From an uncultured Lachnospiraceae bacterium (GTDB lineage: Bacteria; Bacillota; Clostridia; Lachnospirales; Lachnospiraceae), in NCBI GenBank assembly GCA_937885345.1, contig CAKZZH010000035.1, positions 1 through 15,747 of the forward strand: DNA of 15,747 bases, read 5' to 3'. Below the pieces are notes generated by a model. The model saw only the letters and a list, made by a program, of their open reading frames with translations, did not search any database and was not told where the DNA came from. The position numbers were made by a program, and so were the translations under genes. Positions 13,857 to 15,747 of the stretch are shown one piece after another. Every line of letters begins with the position of its first letter. The first letter of the stretch is position 1.

Positions 13857-15140
13857 TTATTTAGTCAGATCCACGCCGCTGGCTCTCACGTGACTCATCG
13901 ATACTTTATGCTCGATTGGCTTCCATGAAGGATTATGGAAGATCGAAACGATCGCAATCGGAATATAAGTCGTGATATAAAGCGGGAAGGTTATGGCATA
14001 TAGAATCTTCTTCACATTCGAAGTACGTATATGCTTCCACTCGGTGATCGTTGTAATGATACCGATTATAAACAGTACGCCGAATGCATTAAAGATCAAC
14101 TGTCCAAAGCTGAATACGGCATCAAGGATATTGTCTCCTACCATAACTCCGTATACGGTCAGAACAACGTTACTTACGATTGAGAATAATGAAAGGATGA
14201 ATGCAGGGCAAAGGTTCATCGCCATATCGAAGCATGCGAAACTACCGTGGAAAATACCCTTTATCATCTGAAGGCCGTAGCCATGAAGTACCTGCCAATA
14301 TCCTCTTGCCCAGCGCAGTCTCTGACGGAAACTCTGGCTGAATTTGACAGGCTGCTCATCAAAGAGTTCAGCTGTAGGGCAATATGCAATCTTACGTCCT
14401 TTGGCAATCTGGTTGAAAGAGAACTCGATATCCTCGGTCAACATATGGAAAGGCCAGCCGTCCATTTCCTCTGCTACAGTCCTGCTGAACATAAAACCGG
14501 TACCGGAAACGTTGGCACTTGCACCTATAATATCTCTTGCCTGATTAAGGTAACGGCTCTCGCGAAGGAACCACAATGCATATCCTGCACTGATCCAGTT
14601 GTCACCATAATTCTTGCTGTTACGGTAACTTGTAATCACATCATTGCCTGCGCAGAAGCTCTTGTTCATCTCTTCGATGTAACTGCTTGAGAGAACATTA
14701 TCCGCATCAAATACAAAGTATCCGTCAAATCTTTCAGGATAGTCATCCTTGATATCATGTAAAAGTTTGTTAAGAGCGTAGCCCTTACCGATCTTCGTCC
14801 TGTCAAAACGTTTATAAACCGTTGCGCCGGCCTTCTCAGCCACTTCGGCTGTTTTATCGGTGCAATTATCAGCCAATACGAAAATATGTATTTTATCCTG
14901 GGGATAAGTCTGCTGATGCAGGCTGTCGATGAGGTCCGTAATTACAACCTGCTCGTTCCTTGCGCAAATAAGAACAGCATAATTATGATAAATAACCTCA
15001 AGTGAGTCATGTCTATCCTTTTTCTTCTTGTTATGAGCCTTTGCTCCGAACAAAGAAATAGGAATATATACAAACTGATACAAATAGCATACCATAAATA
15101 TGATGCCTACAATGTAATTCACCCATTTAAGTGTTTGCAT
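13857..15140 (-). CDS. Membrane GT2 processive glycosyltransferase (polysaccharide synthase type)
   Basis: 427 residues. One N-terminal membrane helix (about 8-30) precedes the GT-A domain, and about three more helices follow it (around 305-410). Conserved motifs are in order: CARNEQ start, D91 in VLADNCTDKT, the DAD metal site at 145-147, the TED catalytic motif at 235-237, and QRLRW at 273-277. This D, DxD, TED, QxxRW set marks inverting, processive synthases such as those for poly-N-acetylglucosamine, hyaluronan or cellulose-like chains. The sugar cannot be read from the sequence. It acts at the cytoplasmic membrane, probably making an exopolysaccharide. GAGGT precedes the ATG by about 7 bases. 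It is monocistronic, with its own terminator and a promoter with paired upstream repeats. Confidence 0.92.
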   Translation of the reverse strand: MQTLKWVNYIVGIIFMVCYLYQFVYIPISLFGAKAHNKKKKDRHDSLEVIYHNYAVLICARNEQVVITDLIDSLHQQTYPQDKIHIFVLADNCTDKTAEVAEKAGATVYKRFDRTKIGKGYALNKLLHDIKDDYPERFDGYFVFDADNVLSSSYIEEMNKSFCAGNDVITSYRNSKNYGDNWISAGYALWFLRESRYLNQARDIIGASANVSGTGFMFSRTVAEEMDGWPFHMLTEDIEFSFNQIAKGRKIAYCPTAELFDEQPVKFSQSFRQRLRWARGYWQVLHGYGLQMIKGIFHGSFACFDMAMNLCPAFILSLFSIVSNVVLTVYGVMVGDNILDAVFSFGQLIFNAFGVLFIIGIITTITEWKHIRTSNVKKILYAITFPLYITTYIPIAIVSIFHNPSWKPIEHKVSMSHVRASGVDLTK

Positions 15141-15223
15141 GATGTTACCTCACAATAAAAGTGTGCATTCTACCTCTACCGCCCCGACCTGCGTCAAGGC
15201 ACATTCTTACCCTTACAGACAGA

Positions 15224-15257
15224 AGTATAACCCACTTAAGTTACAGTAAAGTTACAA
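15224..15257 (-). promoter_or_regulatory. Activator-type promoter of the glycosyltransferase gene with TTACA repeats
   Basis: TATACT (15224-15229 on the minus strand) is a good -10, but the -35 position has no consensus. Instead TTACAG (15241-15246) and TTACAA (15252-15257), 11 bp apart, bracket that position. The direct-repeat layout resembles binding sites of PhoP/OmpR-type regulators. The rest of the gap between 15141 and 15306 shows nothing clear. Confidence 0.45.
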
Positions 15258-15306
15258 TCATTGTCGATGTTTACTGATACTGCTTCAAAAGGCCATTGCC
15301 AATATA

Positions 15307-15576
15307 TCAAGCCTCAAGAACATGCTTCTTATCTTCAATGAACCATCGGCCGTTGGCTTCATAGAAGAGATGTCGCTGCTGGGAACCTATTGTGATCAGG
15401 TAGCGCTGAGCGTTCTTACTCGACATTACACCGACACAGTCGCAATTATATGTAACCTTGTCAATCTTGTATATTCTGCCGGTCTTCCAACGGATCGCAA
15501 GCGGAATCATTTTACCTTCGGAAGTAAATTCAGCGATCACATTCACGCCGGCAATGCTCTGTATCATCTCATGCAT
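15307..15576 (-). CDS. Small protein of unknown function under an SOS-type promoter
   Basis: 89 residues from the ATG at 15576, with no membrane helix or signal peptide. It is beta-rich, with ...VNVIAEFTSEGKMIPLAIRWKTGRIYKIDKV and ...HLFYEANGRWFIEDKK near the end, which suggests a small compact barrel. I recall similar short proteins beside Y-family DNA polymerase genes in Clostridia, but no polymerase is in this window and that link is from memory only. AGGAG lies about 10 bases before this ATG; another ATG three codons later is possible. A promoter with a perfect LexA box lies 60 bp upstream, so it is likely DNA-damage inducible. Two cysteines (in YNCDC) are notable. Confidence 0.75.
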   Translation of the reverse strand: MHEMIQSIAGVNVIAEFTSEGKMIPLAIRWKTGRIYKIDKVTYNCDCVGVMSSKNAQRYLITIGSQQRHLFYEANGRWFIEDKKHVLEA

Positions 15577-15619
15577 CCTATAGCATCTCCTGACCAAAAA
15601 AAACAAATGGCAACTATTC

Positions 15620-15633
15620 CGAACTCTTGTTCG
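15620..15633. promoter_or_regulatory. LexA (SOS) box
   Basis: CGAAC-TCTT-GTTCG matches the Gram-positive LexA site CGAAC-N4-GTTCG perfectly. It lies 11 bases downstream of the -10 hexamer of the small gene's promoter, where bound LexA would block transcription. Confidence 0.9.
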
Positions 15634-15644
15634 GGTGTGGTATG

Positions 15645-15673
15645 ATAATACACCTGCACGGTTATTTCGTCAA
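15645..15673 (-). promoter_or_regulatory. Sigma-A-type promoter of the SOS-type small gene
   Basis: On the minus strand TTGACG (15668-15673) and TATTAT (15645-15650) are separated by 17 bp. The LexA box lies just downstream and the gene starts at 15576. Confidence 0.75.
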
Positions 15674-15716
15674 GGGGTAAAATATTTTATGCTAGGATAA
15701 ACGCATCAATTTAAGG

Positions 15717-15745
15717 TTGACATTTACAAGTTTTTGTTGTATCGA
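15717..15745 (+). promoter_or_regulatory. Possible plus-strand promoter at the window edge
   Basis: A perfect TTGACA (15717-15722) is followed after 17 bp by TATCGA (15740-15745), pointing out of the window. The -10 is poor and nothing downstream is visible. Confidence 0.25.
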
Positions 15746-15747
15746 CC

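Overview
The window reads as chromosomal DNA of a Gram-positive, anaerobic, Lachnospiraceae-like member of the Clostridia. This is inferred from a Bacillus-type LexA box (CGAAC-N4-GTTCG), strong GGAGG ribosome binding sites, a FeoB-associated Cys-rich protein next to feoAB, an AMMECR1/Memo pair, a DUF4230-like pair and a GyrA C-terminal sequence of the type found in that family. All thirteen genes lie on the minus strand, so transcription runs from right to left. No tRNA, rRNA, CRISPR array, phage gene or insertion sequence was seen.

From right to left: a small SOS-type gene (15307-15576) sits behind a promoter with a perfect LexA box. Next is a membrane GT2 polysaccharide synthase (13857-15140) with an activator-like promoter and a clean terminator. 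A TetR-family regulator (13089-13727) follows, with its own operator. Then comes an iron module: FeoB-associated protein, FeoA and FeoB (10686-12998), with overlapping reading frames. It is followed by a Memo-like protein and an AMMECR1 protein (9183-10612), two of the three AmmeMemoRadiSam components.

An intergenic stretch of about 615 bp (8569-9182) holds the most striking non-coding structure: five 36-37 bp inverted-repeat units bounded by TACCGCC/GGCGGTA. It also holds a GH43 promoter and a leader containing an 18-bp tandem repeat that shares the ACCGCCA core. Downstream are a cytoplasmic GH43 glycosidase (7024-8568) and a GNAT-SMP30 fusion (5430-6962), probably one sugar-related operon.

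The left end is a single gene string from a promoter at 5308-5337: a lipoprotein, two membrane-anchored DUF4230-like proteins, a membrane HExxH protein and an ArsC/Spx-family thioredoxin-fold protein. Last comes an unusual chimera running off the window: an EF-hand loop and acidic linker fused in frame to a GyrA C-terminal beta-pinwheel, with its own start and ribosome binding site and no gyrase catalytic part. This chimera and the inverted-repeat array are the best candidates for something undescribed. A third theme is that several genes carry in-frame, GC-rich short tandem repeats inside otherwise ordinary proteins.
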